The position numbers and the translations under genes are program-made. Positions 63,926 to 64,000 of a stretch of 64,000 nt of DNA are shown here, in pieces. The notes under the pieces were generated by a model that was given only the letters and a program-made list of their open reading frames with translations, searched no databases and had not been told where the DNA came from. Position 1 is the first letter of the stretch, and every line of letters starts with the position of its first letter. Source of the stretch: Anoplopoma fimbria. Its lineage: Eukaryota; Chordata; Actinopteri; Perciformes; Anoplopomatidae. Where the stretch lies: assembly GCF_027596085.1 (NCBI RefSeq), contig NC_072462.1:22171112-22235111 (forward strand), read 5' to 3'.

Positions 63926-64000
63926 CTGGAGCGCAGCAGAGGTCCAGCTGCTGGTCTTCTGGGTTTGGTGCTCTGTCTCCGGTACTGCATCCAGCCGCAG
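63926..64000 (-). CDS. Candidate exon of an unidentified gene, cut by the window end
   Basis: 75 nt ending in a good donor (CTCCAG|gtgagg). In the frame that joins 61840-61992 it reads LRLDAVPETEHQTQKTSSWT then SAALQ, phase 0. The other two frames are also open in this short piece, so frame and coding status are uncertain. Confidence 0.28.

Overview
The window is vertebrate nuclear DNA, most likely from a ray-finned fish of the percomorph type. It has spliced genes with GT-AG introns, many (CA)n, (TA)n and pentanucleotide microsatellites, tRNA-headed SINEs, and dispersed repeats of a kind common in such fish. Three genes could be rebuilt exon by exon, and all lie on the minus strand. Their exons join in frame and give proteins close to the known family lengths.

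Layout. 1-1538: sequence downstream of the first gene, with a dispersed-repeat remnant. 1539-7368: slc31a2 (CTR2-type copper transporter, 4 coding exons, 154 aa). 7369-8450: its probable promoter, with CRE, NRF1-like, E-box and ZNF143-like motifs, a 28-bp tandem repeat and a perfect 40-bp palindrome. 8451-12091: intergenic DNA plus the probable arrdc1 3'UTR. 12092-46088: arrdc1 (alpha-arrestin, 8 coding exons, 440 aa) with a 19-kb first intron. 46089-46247: arrdc1 5'UTR/promoter with three tandem CREs. 46248-49960: a dispersed repeat swollen by a 3.5-kb minisatellite of about 150 units of 23 bp. 49961-53015: repeat-rich intergenic DNA. 53016-59368: glul (glutamine synthetase, 6 coding exons, 371 aa, plus a likely 5'UTR exon). 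59369-64000: repeat-rich DNA with a possible 3' end of an unidentified minus-strand gene (61840-61992 and 63926-64000) and a large CA/CTCA array.

The three genes do not form a pathway. SLC31A2 acts in copper handling on endo-lysosomal membranes, ARRDC1 in ubiquitin-ligase adaptation and plasma-membrane vesicle budding, and glutamine synthetase in ammonia and glutamate detoxification. No prokaryote-type system, CRISPR array or intact autonomous transposon was found. The most unusual signals are structural. They are the minisatellite grown from a 23-bp segment of a transposable element beside the arrdc1 promoter, a collinear 'ghost' copy of unique sequence overwritten by CA repeats near 63.2 kb, a 202-bp exact duplication spaced 7980 bp apart, and a pentanucleotide array grown from a retroposon tail. 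Some of these may be assembly artefacts.
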